Source: Rhizobium metallidurans (GTDB lineage: Bacteria > Pseudomonadota > Alphaproteobacteria > Rhizobiales > Rhizobiaceae). Taken from it: 64,000 nt of DNA. This document shows positions 18,373 to 26,346 of this stretch, piece by piece. Under the pieces are notes generated by a model that searched no databases, was not told where the DNA came from, and was given only the letters and a program-made list of their open reading frames with translations. The translations under genes and the position numbers were made by a program. Location: the NCBI RefSeq assembly GCF_014196505.1, contig NZ_JACIDW010000010.1, positions 102,861-166,860 on the forward strand, written 5' to 3'. Position 1 is the first letter of the stretch. Each line of letters opens with the position of its first letter.

Positions 18373-18597
18373 GCTTTTCAGTCCTCGCGGCGAAGCGCTA
18401 GAGGCGCTGTCTCGAAGCAGTGTCACAAGCACCGTCATCATGATCGATTTGCCCCTTGCGTGCCAAGCCCTTAGCGCGGGCAAATTTTCCGCCGTACCTG
18501 TGTTTTTTGACATTTCGCAGGTTGCCTCACCAAGCTTGCGCTCCTATGTTCCCGCACACCTGCCGATTACGCAAACTATTGCCAAAAGGAGACGACC

Positions 18598-19200
18598 ATG
18601 GCTTTTGAATTGCCTGAACTTCCCTACGACTACGAAGCGCTGCAGCCCTTCATGTCGAAGGAAACCCTGGAGTTCCACCACGACAAGCACCACAAGGCTT
18701 ATGTCGACAACGGCAACAAGCTCGCGGCGGAAGCCGGTCTCGCCGACCTCTCGCTCGAAGAAGTCGTCAAGAAGTCCTTCGGCACCAATGCCGGTCTCTT
18801 CAACAACGCTGCCCAGCACTACAACCACGTCCATTTCTGGAAGTGGATGAAGAAGGGCGGCGGTGGCAACAAGCTGCCTTCCAAGCTCGAAGCGGCCATC
18901 AACTCCGATCTCGGCGGCTATGACAAGTTCAAGGCCGATTTCGTCGCCGCCGGCACCACCCAGTTCGGCTCCGGCTGGGCCTGGGTTTCCGTCAAGAACG
19001 GCAAGCTCGAAATCTCCAAGACCCCGAACGGCGAAAACCCGCTCGTCCACGGCGCCACCCCGATCCTCGGCGTCGACGTCTGGGAACACTCCTATTACAT
19101 CGACTACCGCAACGCCCGTCCGAAGTACCTCGAAGCCTTCGTCGACAGCCTGATCAACTGGGACTACGTCCTGGAACGCTACGAAGCCGCAACCAAGTAA
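18598..19200 (+). CDS. sodB: Superoxide dismutase, Fe/Mn family
   Basis: This 200-residue enzyme converts superoxide to oxygen and hydrogen peroxide. The metal ligands are His27, His77, Asp160 and His164 (in DVWEHSYY). Gln73 in AAQHYNH is the arrangement of iron-type enzymes, although rhizobial homologues can use manganese. AAAAGGAGA eight bases before ATG 18598 fixes the start and suggests strong translation. There is no signal peptide, so it is cytoplasmic. A strong terminator 24 bp downstream makes it a single-gene unit. Confidence 0.97.
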   Translation: MAFELPELPYDYEALQPFMSKETLEFHHDKHHKAYVDNGNKLAAEAGLADLSLEEVVKKSFGTNAGLFNNAAQHYNHVHFWKWMKKGGGGNKLPSKLEAAINSDLGGYDKFKADFVAAGTTQFGSGWAWVSVKNGKLEISKTPNGENPLVHGATPILGVDVWEHSYYIDYRNARPKYLEAFVDSLINWDYVLERYEAATK

Positions 19201-19224
19201 GCGGTTTTCTAGAGAGTGACGAGA

Positions 19225-19253
19225 ACACCCGGTGGAGACGCCGGGTGTTTTTG
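19225..19253 (+). terminator. Rho-independent terminator of sodB
   Basis: ACACCCGG and CCGGGTGT form an 8-bp stem around TGGAGACG, followed by TTTTTG. It begins 25 bp after the sodB stop codon. Confidence 0.92.
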
Positions 19254-19297
19254 TTTGTGTCACATCCCTGTCACCCACCCCACCTAATCCGACGCCC

Positions 19298-20146
19298 ATG
19301 ACCCATCCTCTCCCCCTGTTCCGCTTCGGTATCGTCGCCGATCCGCAATACGCCGCCCGCGAGCCGCATGCCGGCATGGATCGCTATTATGAAAACAGCC
19401 CCGCCAAGCTCAAAGCCGCGATCGAGGTCTTCAACGCCGAGGATCTGAGCTTCGTCATCACGCTTGGCGACATCATCGACCGCGATTTCGCAAGCTTCGA
19501 CGCCATATTGCCCGTCTATGAAGCTCTGAAGCACGACAATCTCTTCCTGCTCGGCAACCACGATTTCGCCGTCGCGCCCGAGCACCTGGAAGACGTCGCG
19601 GCTCGCCTCGGCATGCCGGCGCCCTATTACAGCCTCGCCAAGCATGGCTGGCGCTTCATCGTGCTCGATGGCAACGAAGTCAGCACCTTCGCGCCGCCGG
19701 TCGGCCATCCCAATCGCGAGATCGCCGCCGAAAAGCTCGCCGAACTCCGGGCCGCCGGCGCCATCAATGCCGAAGCCTGGAACGCCATGATCAGCGACCG
19801 CCAGTTCGACTGGCTGAGAGCCGAGATCGCCGACGCCGCTGAACGCGGCGAGCGCGTCATCGTCATGAACCATTATCCGGTTTACCCGCCCAACCAGCAC
19901 GATTGCTGGGACCGCGAGCGCATCATCGCGCTGCTTGCCGAAAGCCCCAACGTCATGGCCTACTTCAACGGCCACAACCATGTCGGCAATTACGGTGTGG
20001 TCGAAGGCTGCCACTTCGTCAATTTCAAGGGCATGGTCGACACCGAGAGCGAAAACACCTTCGCCATCGTCGACCTCTACGGCGACCGTATCGAAATCCG
20101 CGGCTTCGGCCGCGAGGAGAGCAGGGTGCTGGCGCTCCGGTCCTGA
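19298..20146 (+). CDS. Metallophosphoesterase, ADP-ribose/CDP-alcohol diphosphatase-like
   Basis: The 282-residue product is a calcineurin-like metallophosphoesterase. The opening FRFGIVADPQYA, then RYYENSPAKL, GDIID, GNHD and the late GHNHVGNYG match the Mn-dependent ADP-ribose/CDP-alcohol diphosphatase group better than other phosphoesterases. It should hydrolyse nucleoside diphosphate-X compounds in the cytoplasm; the natural substrate is inference. ATG 19298 precedes the conserved opening but has no clear Shine-Dalgarno. The gene starts 45 bp after the sodB terminator and is probably transcribed on its own. Confidence 0.85.
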   Translation: MTHPLPLFRFGIVADPQYAAREPHAGMDRYYENSPAKLKAAIEVFNAEDLSFVITLGDIIDRDFASFDAILPVYEALKHDNLFLLGNHDFAVAPEHLEDVAARLGMPAPYYSLAKHGWRFIVLDGNEVSTFAPPVGHPNREIAAEKLAELRAAGAINAEAWNAMISDRQFDWLRAEIADAAERGERVIVMNHYPVYPPNQHDCWDRERIIALLAESPNVMAYFNGHNHVGNYGVVEGCHFVNFKGMVDTESENTFAIVDLYGDRIEIRGFGREESRVLALRS

Positions 20147-20321
20147 TCTGAGCGCCAAACAATCCTCGCCGTCCCTGAAAAGCGAGGAAAAGTGCAAATT
20201 CCTGAAATGATTGCAGTCTCACCCACTTGTTACTTTTTAGCCGAGATTAATTTGCCATCATGCCGGGGTAAGAACGAGGCGCCGGGCTTCGAAAATCTCG
20301 GTATTGAAGAGGAGTAGCGAT

Positions 20322-20771
20322 ATGAGAATAAAATCAATCGTCGCGGCCGTGCTGGTCGCCGGCATGGGGGTCACGACCGTGTATGCGGCCGACGGTACGC
20401 ATGACGCACGCGTTGCCATGATGAAGAAGATCGGCGGCGCCACGGGTGCGCTGGCGGGCGTGGCCAAGGGTGAGAAGCCCTACGACGCCGAAGCCGTGAA
20501 GGCGGCGCTCGCCACCATTTCCGAAACCGCCAAGGCGTTTCCGGATCAGTTCAAGGCCGGCACGGAAAACGCGTCCGCCGATTCTGAAGCAAGCCCGAAG
20601 ATCTGGGAGAACATGGACGACTTCAAGGCTCGCGCCGCAAAGCTCGGCTCCGATGCCGACATGCTGCTCGCCCAGCTGCCTGCCGATGCCGCCGGCGTCG
20701 GCGCCGGCCTGAAGACGCTCGGCGCAAGTTGCAGCGGCTGTCACCAGAACTATCGGGTCAAGAAGGAATAG
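20322..20771 (+). CDS. Cytochrome c'/c-556 type cytochrome
   Basis: The 149-residue product has a signal peptide (MRIKSIVAAVLVAGMGVTTVYA) and a four-helix cytochrome c' domain ending with the single heme-binding motif CSGCH followed by a short basic tail. These periplasmic proteins carry electrons or bind nitric oxide. GGAG seven bases before ATG 20322 fixes the start. The diheme cytochrome gene follows 98 bp downstream on the same strand; the two could act in the same periplasmic electron-transfer chain. Confidence 0.9.
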   Translation: MRIKSIVAAVLVAGMGVTTVYAADGTHDARVAMMKKIGGATGALAGVAKGEKPYDAEAVKAALATISETAKAFPDQFKAGTENASADSEASPKIWENMDDFKARAAKLGSDADMLLAQLPADAAGVGAGLKTLGASCSGCHQNYRVKKE

Positions 20772-20869
20772 TCCCGCTCCTCGTTTGAACAGGCGATCCG
20801 CCGTGGCCTTGCCGACGCGGCGGATCGCTTTATGTCCAGAGAGCCGGAAAGGCGATGGGAGAGCGGTGC

Positions 20870-21784
20870 ATGGTTCGTCGGTTCGTCAGGTTTGTCCTCT
20901 GTCTTGTCGGCGTCGCCGTGCTGGGTGGCGCCGTCTTCTACCTGGTGACCGCGCCCAACTCGATGCCCGAAAGCAGTTGGGCCAACCTCGGCGCGCCCGA
21001 TGCCAAGAACGGCGAGATGGTCTTCTGGGCCGGCGGCTGTGTCAGCTGTCACGCCGCGCCGGGTTCCGAAGGCGATGCCAGGCTGACGCTGTCTGGCGGG
21101 CTGGCGCTGAAGAGCCCCTTCGGCACCTTCTACCCCCCCAACATTTCGCCGGACGAGCAGGCGGGCATCGGCAACTGGACGCTGGCTGAGTTCGGCAATG
21201 CCATGAAGCGCGGCGTGGCGCCCAATGGCGCGCATCTCTATCCGTCATTCCCCTATGCCTCCTACAGCCGCATGAGCGACAAGGACGTCAACGACCTCTA
21301 CGCCTACATGAAGACCCTGCCGAAGAGCGGCAACGTCGCGCCGCCGCATGATCTGCCCTTTCCGTTCAACGTCCGGCTGGCGCTCGGCGGCTGGAAGTTC
21401 CTCTATTTCAACGACAGCCCGCGCGTCGTGCTTGCCAATGCCGACGAGAAGGTCAAGCGCGGCCAGTATCTGGTCGAGGGTCCCGGCCATTGCGGCGAAT
21501 GTCACACCCCGCGCGATGCGCTGGGCGGCCTGAAGCCGGACATGTGGCTGGCAGGCGCGCCCAATCCGGAGGGCAAGGGCACCATTCCCAACATCACGCC
21601 GGGCTCGAAATCCATCGGCGGATGGAGCGAGGGGGATATCGCCAATTACCTGGAAACCGGCTTCACGCCCGATTTCGATTCGGTCGGCGGATCGATGACC
21701 GAGGTCCAGCAGAACCTCGCGCATCTACCCAAGGCTGATCTGGAGGCGATTGCCGCCTACCTGAAGGCGGTACCATCGCGCTAG
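20870..21784 (+). CDS. Membrane-anchored diheme c-type cytochrome
   Basis: The 304-residue protein has one N-terminal membrane anchor (VLCLVGVAVLGGAVFYLV) and two cytochrome c domains with CVSCH near residue 57 and CGECH near residue 206. It resembles the cytochrome subunits of periplasmic alcohol, aldehyde or gluconate dehydrogenases, but no dehydrogenase subunit is adjacent. The PQQ glucose dehydrogenase about 5 kb away is a different type that reduces quinone directly. ATG 20870 follows GGGAG; ATG 20855 is a less likely start. The physiological donor is unknown. Confidence 0.9.
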   Translation: MVRRFVRFVLCLVGVAVLGGAVFYLVTAPNSMPESSWANLGAPDAKNGEMVFWAGGCVSCHAAPGSEGDARLTLSGGLALKSPFGTFYPPNISPDEQAGIGNWTLAEFGNAMKRGVAPNGAHLYPSFPYASYSRMSDKDVNDLYAYMKTLPKSGNVAPPHDLPFPFNVRLALGGWKFLYFNDSPRVVLANADEKVKRGQYLVEGPGHCGECHTPRDALGGLKPDMWLAGAPNPEGKGTIPNITPGSKSIGGWSEGDIANYLETGFTPDFDSVGGSMTEVQQNLAHLPKADLEAIAAYLKAVPSR

Positions 21785-21794
21785 GAAGGTCCCA

Positions 21795-21810
21795 GGGGTA
21801 GAAATACCCC
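21795..21810. other. Short hairpin after the diheme cytochrome gene
   Basis: GGGGTA-GAAA-TACCCC is a 6-bp stem with a GAAA tetraloop, 11 bp after the cytochrome stop codon. No T-run follows on either strand, so it is more likely a 3'-end stabilising hairpin than an intrinsic terminator. Confidence 0.5.
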
Positions 21811-21918
21811 AAAATCGCCGCATTGCAGCATTTATTAGCATATTCGACTGAATGCCCCGCAGCGGCCACGCCGCCGCCGAATGACGATCCTCAAACGTCT
21901 TGCGAAAGGCCAGCTGAA

Positions 21919-22907
21919 ATGCACAGCCCATCAGTATCTCCCGCCCATGATGTCGCCAACGCCTCCGCCGACGATCTCGAAGCGGTCGCGCGCAAGGGCG
22001 GCAAGCTCAAGCGCATGGCGGTCCGCATCCCCACCTACATGGCCGATATCCGCGAGAACCCGGCCTGGCTGCCGATGTTCCTGCTCGCCCGCACCATTCC
22101 CGGCCGTCGCGCCCACTGGCTGACGGCAAGAAAGAGCAACGGCGCGATCGACAACCTGCCGACGATCTTTACAGGCGTGGACGCCGAAACCGCCGTCGAT
22201 GCGTTGAAGCGCGACGGCATCTTCCCGGACCTGCAGCTGCCGCCGGATATCACCGAAGAGATATCCGCCTTCGGGCACCAGACCCCATGTTTCGGCAATT
22301 TCGACCGGAAGATAGAATTCGCGGCATCGGACCACCGCGCCACCGAGGACAGGCTCGGTCGCCCGATCCTTTCCGGTCACCATTTCGAACGGGCGCTGGA
22401 GTGCCCGGCGGTGCGCACCGTCCAGCGCGATCCGCTCCTGTCGGAGATCGCCCGCCGCTATCTCGGCGCCCAGGCGCGGCTGATCACGACCCGCACATGG
22501 TGGAGCTTCCCGACCAAGGCCAGCGAAGCCGACCGCAGCCTTGCCTCGCTCGACAAGTATCACTTCGATCTCGACGACTGGCGGATGCTGAAGTTCTTCT
22601 TCTATCTCGTGGATGTCGACAAGGGCACCGGCCCGCACGTCTTCGTCCGTGGCAGCCACAACAAGCGCCGCTTGAAGCATCAGTTGACATTGCTGGTCGG
22701 CCACCCGGCCGACGAGATCATCGATTACTACGGCAAGGACAGCCCGGTGACACTGACAGGCAAGGCCGGCTCGGGCTTCGTGGAAGACCCTTCGGCTTCC
22801 ACATGGGAACCGTCGCCACCGAAAAGCCGCGCCTGATGATGGAGATCGGCTTCGGCGTCTCCAAACCCTCCCGCCGCCGCTTCCACGGAGAACCGGTGCT
22901 GCGCTAG
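21919..22907 (+). pseudogene. Phytanoyl-CoA dioxygenase-like gene with a frameshift near its 3' end
   Basis: The first 290 or so codons encode a phytanoyl-CoA-dioxygenase-like Fe(II)/2-oxoglutarate enzyme, with the HxD site in KYHFDLDDW and GPHVFVRGSHN further on. At 22788-22790 the frame runs into unrelated residues and stops at 22836. Removing one missing base there restores FGFHMGTVATEKPRLMMEI and a natural end at 22907, including the likely distal histidine. Either one C of a short C run has been lost, inactivating the enzyme, or the base is a sequencing error. The substrate is unknown; the start is ATG 21919. Confidence 0.7.
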
Positions 22908-22959
22908 GGAGCGCAGTCGCCGAGCGGTTAGGGGGGCGCAATAAAGCGGTGACTGCCGC

Positions 22960-23454
22960 CTAAGCCAGCGCCTGCAGGTAGCGCATGCCGGTGACCGGGC
23001 GCGGAATGAAGTCCATGTGTTCGTAGAAGCGGTGCGCCTGGATATTGCCCGTCGCGGCGCTGACCGAGAGGTAGCCGCAGCCGGCATTGCGGGCGGTGTC
23101 GCGGGCGCGGTTGACGAGATGCTGGCCGACGCCGTGGCCGCGATGGCCGTCGCGCACGAAGAGATGGTGCAGGTCCATGCCGCGCGCGCCTTCCTGGGCG
23201 CGGTAGAGCGGCACCAGAATGGCGTAGCCGATCAGCCCCTCGTCGGTCTCGGCGACCAGCGCCGTGATCCAGGGCAGGGGGCCGAACAGGTCGCGCTCGA
23301 GCTGCTCCGGCGTCGAGCCGGCGGCGTCGCCGTGGTGCCTGGCCAGCAGCGCGATCATGTCGTTGAGTTCGGGCAGGTCGCGCGGCTTGGCCGTGCGGAT
23401 ATTGATCACGGGCGGGCGGATCAATGAGATTTCGCTGTCTTCGATGTCGGTCAT
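22960..23454 (-). CDS. GNAT-family N-acetyltransferase
   Basis: The 164-residue protein has the GNAT fold: an N-terminal strand INIRTAKPRDLPEL, the central LHHLFVRDGHRGHGVGQHLV segment carrying the acetyl-CoA pyrophosphate-binding R/QxxGxG motif, and a C-terminal NIQAHRFYEHMDFIP. It transfers an acetyl group from acetyl-CoA to an unknown amine. ATG 23454 follows GGGA. The gene converges on the frameshifted dioxygenase gene and is divergent from the beta-lactamase gene. Confidence 0.88.
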   Translation of the reverse strand: MTDIEDSEISLIRPPVINIRTAKPRDLPELNDMIALLARHHGDAAGSTPEQLERDLFGPLPWITALVAETDEGLIGYAILVPLYRAQEGARGMDLHHLFVRDGHRGHGVGQHLVNRARDTARNAGCGYLSVSAATGNIQAHRFYEHMDFIPRPVTGMRYLQALA

Positions 23455-23510
23455 GTCTTGCGTCCCGGTCTGGCGTTTCGTGGTAATCTGCCGTCAGGAC
23501 GCTTGAGATA

Positions 23511-23539
23511 CAACAAAGCCGCCTGACGGCGGCTTGTTG
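23511..23539 (-). terminator. Terminator-like hairpin not attached to any visible gene
   Basis: CAACAAAGCCGCC and GGCGGCTTGTTG pair around TGAC, giving about twelve base pairs. It lies inside the 384-bp gap between two divergent genes, where no coding sequence ends, so it could end a small RNA or be a relic. The remainder of 23455-23838 shows nothing recognisable. Confidence 0.5.
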
Positions 23540-23838
23540 ACAATAAGATCTGTCCAGCCGCCCTTTACAGGTACAGCCAAAAATAAGAGCGGTTGATGTG
23601 CGCGTTCTTGATCATGGCGCAATACATCTTCCCAAAATCTCGTCTTGTCAAGCCGTGCGCGTTGCTATTCGTTTCGATCGCGGCGCACGGCGGTCATGCC
23701 TCGTTTTTCGTGCGCGCCGCGCTCTCCATTCTGGACCTTGTGTCGCCTGTCGCGCTAGAGCTGATCCCGGCCGAAGACGCATGCGGGCCACATTCCCGCT
23801 TTAGCTCTGTCTTCACCGATTCTGGCAGAGGTCCTTTC

Positions 23839-24726
23839 ATGCATCGTTTTTCGATCCGCCGCCGAGCGCTTCTCGGCTCCGCATTGCTCGCCCCGGCGCT
23901 GTTCCTGCCGGCTGTCGCCCGCGCCGAGGAGGGCGAGGACGAGATCGACCGCCGCATCGGCGCGCTGGAAAAGCAGATCGGCGGGCGCATCGGCGTTTCC
24001 GTCATCGATACCGAGACCAACGTCTCCTTCGGCTATCGCGAGACCGAGACCTTCGCGATGTTCAGCACCTTCAAGGTGCTCGCGGCCGCCATGGTGCTGT
24101 CGCGCGTCGACAAGGGCGAGGAAAATCTCGAACGCCGCGTCGTCTACGACAAGGAGCAGCTCATCACCTACTCGCCCGAGACCGAGAAGCATGTCGGCGG
24201 CGAGGGCATGAGCGTCGGTGATCTCTGCAAGGCGGCGATCACGCTCAGCGACAACACCGCCGCCAATCTCCTGCTCGAAAGCCTCGGCGGCCCGAAGGAA
24301 CTGACCAACTGGCTGCGCACGCTGGGCGACGGTTCGACCAGGCTCGACCGCATCGAGCCCGATCTCAACGACGTCGCCAAGGGCGATCCGCGCGACACGA
24401 CCACGCCAGATGCCATGCTCGACACGCTCGGCAACGTCGCGCTCGGCTCGGTGCTCTCGGAGCCCTCGCAGAAAACCCTGATCGAATGGATGGTCGCCAA
24501 CACCACGGGCAACGAACGCCTGCGCACCGGCCTGCCCGAGGACTGGAAGATCGGCGACAAGACCGGCACCGGCAAGAACGGCTCGGCCGCCGACATCGCC
24601 ATCTGCTGGCCCCCACGCCGCGGCCCCATCCTGATCGTCGTCTACATCACCGACGCAACGGTCCCGACCGCCGAGATCAATCCCGTCTTCGGCGAGGTGG
24701 GTCGGATCGTGGCGGAGATGGTGTGA
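23839..24726 (+). CDS. bla: Class A beta-lactamase
   Basis: The 295-residue product is a serine beta-lactamase with all class A motifs: Ser76-Thr-Phe-Lys79 (SxxK), Ser137-Asp-Asn139 (SDN), Glu173-x-x-Leu-Asn177 (ExxLN) and Lys241-Thr-Gly243 (KTG). The twin-arginine-like signal peptide SIRRRALLGSALLAPALFLP suggests Tat export to the periplasm. AGAGG seven bases before ATG 23839 supports the start. The codon usage is like the neighbours, pointing to a resident chromosomal enzyme rather than a mobile resistance gene. No AmpR-type regulator is adjacent. The spectrum cannot be read from sequence. Confidence 0.95.
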   Translation: MHRFSIRRRALLGSALLAPALFLPAVARAEEGEDEIDRRIGALEKQIGGRIGVSVIDTETNVSFGYRETETFAMFSTFKVLAAAMVLSRVDKGEENLERRVVYDKEQLITYSPETEKHVGGEGMSVGDLCKAAITLSDNTAANLLLESLGGPKELTNWLRTLGDGSTRLDRIEPDLNDVAKGDPRDTTTPDAMLDTLGNVALGSVLSEPSQKTLIEWMVANTTGNERLRTGLPEDWKIGDKTGTGKNGSAADIAICWPPRRGPILIVVYITDATVPTAEINPVFGEVGRIVAEMV

Positions 24727-24747
24727 GGCGGCGGGCGGCTTGCTGAA

Positions 24748-24789
24748 GGGATATCCCGAGATTATATTGGAATATATGGAGGGATATCC
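24748..24789. promoter_or_regulatory. Palindromic operator region of vapBC
   Basis: GGGATATCCC (24748-24757) and GGATATCC (24782-24789) flank ATATTGGAATAT (24764-24775), three short palindromes directly before the vapB start. This is the usual position for the autoregulatory site bound by a VapBC complex. Confidence 0.6.
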
Positions 24790-25032
24790 ATGCCGCTTTA
24801 CATCAAGAACGACGACATCGACAAGCTTGCGGAAAAGCTTGCTGCGTCCCGTAAGCAAAGCAAGACCGAAGTGGTAAGGCAAGCTCTCCTGCGCGAGATC
24901 GAACGCGAGGAGGCCGGGGTGTCGCTCGTGGAGCGCGGACTGGCCTATGGCCGGGCACTGAGGGCACGTGCCGGTGCGGATCGAGGTCCGCCTGCCGACA
25001 AGGCATTCATCGACAGCCTATACGAGGAGTAG
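24790..25032 (+). CDS. vapB: VapB-type antitoxin (PSK/Rv0623-like)
   Basis: The 80-residue product begins MPLYIKNDDIDKLAEKLAA and continues with SKTEVVRQALLREIE, the ribbon-helix-helix pattern of PSK-type antitoxins. It should neutralise the VapC toxin encoded 4 bp downstream and repress the operon through the palindromes just upstream. ATG 24790 lies after GGAGGGATATCC, giving both a ribosome-binding site and an operator overlap. The pair is a complete type II toxin-antitoxin unit. Confidence 0.87.
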   Translation: MPLYIKNDDIDKLAEKLAASRKQSKTEVVRQALLREIEREEAGVSLVERGLAYGRALRARAGADRGPPADKAFIDSLYEE

Positions 25033-25035
25033 CCG

Positions 25036-25431
25036 ATGTTCGTGGACGCATCGGCGCTCACGGCAATTCTCGTCGAGGAAGGTGACGCCCATGACTTGCT
25101 TGTGCGACTGAACAGGCACCCGCATCGCGTGACCTCGCCGATGGCGATATGGGAAACGGTCATCGCCGTTGCGCGCGAACTTAAACTGCCTGTCCATGCT
25201 GCTCACGAGGCTGTCGAAGGCTTCGTTACCCTCGCGGCGATCACGGTCGTATCGATACCTGCCGAAACTCGCTTTCTGGCAATTCAGGCATTTGAGCGTT
25301 ACGGAAAATCGCGCCATCCCGCAGCACTGAATTTTGGCGACTGCTTTGCCTATGCTTGTGCGAAAGGGAACGGGATGCCCTTGCTCTACAAGGGAAATGA
25401 CTTTGCGTTGACGGACGTGGAATCCGCCTGA
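25036..25431 (+). CDS. vapC: VapC-type PIN-domain toxin
   Basis: The 131-residue PIN-domain protein is a probable RNase toxin. The acidic catalytic residues are recognisable as Asp4 (FVDASAL), Glu40 (MAIWETV), Asp102 (NFGDCFAYA) and Asp122 (KGNDFALTD). Its start follows the antitoxin stop by three bases and GAGGAG of the vapB end serves as ribosome-binding site, so translation is coupled. VapC toxins usually cut tRNA or rRNA; the target here is unknown. Confidence 0.92.
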   Translation: MFVDASALTAILVEEGDAHDLLVRLNRHPHRVTSPMAIWETVIAVARELKLPVHAAHEAVEGFVTLAAITVVSIPAETRFLAIQAFERYGKSRHPAALNFGDCFAYACAKGNGMPLLYKGNDFALTDVESA

Positions 25432-25558
25432 CTTCCGGAAATGGTAAGATATTTCATAAGGATAGGGCAAGAACATGAATCTTGCTCGCATCGCGTTGAA
25501 TCGATCTCTCAACCTCAAGCACCACCGCTGACCACCAATCGAAGCGGCCCCATCCTCT

Positions 25559-25702
25559 CCCTCATTCTCGCCCTTGTGGCGGGAATCCGGCAGGCGCGCG
25601 TCCGCGCGGCGAGGGGGACTCTTCGGCTCGATGCTGGGAGCAGGTCATTCACGGCGCAGACGCGCCGTGGCTGGATTCCTGTCACAGGGACAGGAATGAG
25701 GG
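25559..25702. repeat. Intergenic mosaic repeat with inverted ends
   Basis: CCCTCATTC and GGGAATCC at the left are mirrored by GGATTCC and GGAATGAGGG at the right, with GC-rich internal inverted repeats. The layout resembles palindromic intergenic mosaic elements of rhizobia and is unlike the three RIME copies elsewhere in the window. It fills most of the 295-bp gap between vapC and the next gene. Confidence 0.6.
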
Positions 25703-25726
25703 CAGAGTCTGTGACCCGCCGCGCCT

Positions 25727-26185
25727 TCACACCGCGGCAATATCCTCGGCCGCACTCTTGTCCTTGCTGTCATCGCCGGTCAGCTGGCGTCTGACCTCTT
25801 CGGCGACCTGCTTCTCGAACGCCATGCGGTCGTCCGTCGACATCGCCGCCACGTCGCCTTCGGTCAGGCCCATGCTGTCGAGCATCTGCTGGCGGATGCG
25901 TTCGGCGAGCGACATGTCGGCGAGGTCGCGGAATTCCTTGATGACGGCGTCGCGGCGGGCTTTGCCCGGCTCTTCCATGCCCGACATCGTTTGGCTCTCG
26001 TCGGTTGCCTGCAGCGCCCACATGGTGTTCGATATGGATGGCGGCGTCGTGCTCGGCGCAAGCGATGCGCCGCCCTGGCGGACGACGTCGTCGATCACCA
26101 GTGGCTGTTGCTTGTTGCGCTGGCCCGATTGCTGGAACAGGCCGCCGATGCCATAGGCGCTGGAAATGCTGTCGCCGATCTTCAT
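25727..26185 (-). CDS. Hypothetical protein with a helical C-terminal half
   Basis: No family is recognised. The 152-residue product has a Gly/Ser/Gln-rich lead (MKIGDSISSAYGIGGLFQQS), then a helical acidic region MSLAERIRQQMLDSMGLTEG and FEKQVAEEVRRQLTGDD. The pattern loosely recalls rod-binding flagellar proteins, but not well enough to name. AGGAGG seven bases before ATG 26185 gives a firm start. It stands alone between the mosaic repeat and gcd; no signal peptide is seen. Confidence 0.75.
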   Translation of the reverse strand: MKIGDSISSAYGIGGLFQQSGQRNKQQPLVIDDVVRQGGASLAPSTTPPSISNTMWALQATDESQTMSGMEEPGKARRDAVIKEFRDLADMSLAERIRQQMLDSMGLTEGDVAAMSTDDRMAFEKQVAEEVRRQLTGDDSKDKSAAEDIAAV

Positions 26186-26346
26186 GAAAATTCCTCCTGA
26201 GACAATGCACGGGAGAATTGCAGCGAAAGCCTGCGCCAGCCTTTCGCTGTCATAATCGTCGCAGTGCGCGAGCGACCCTCCGATGCCGTCGCGCCGGAAC
26301 GCAAGATTGCCCGCAGGCTGGCATCTTCATGGTCCTTCTAACCGCT

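Noticed and set aside
23593..23838. N-terminal extension of the beta-lactamase
   Set aside because: The signal peptide begins at ATG 23839 with its own ribosome-binding site; the upstream part is not conserved in style.
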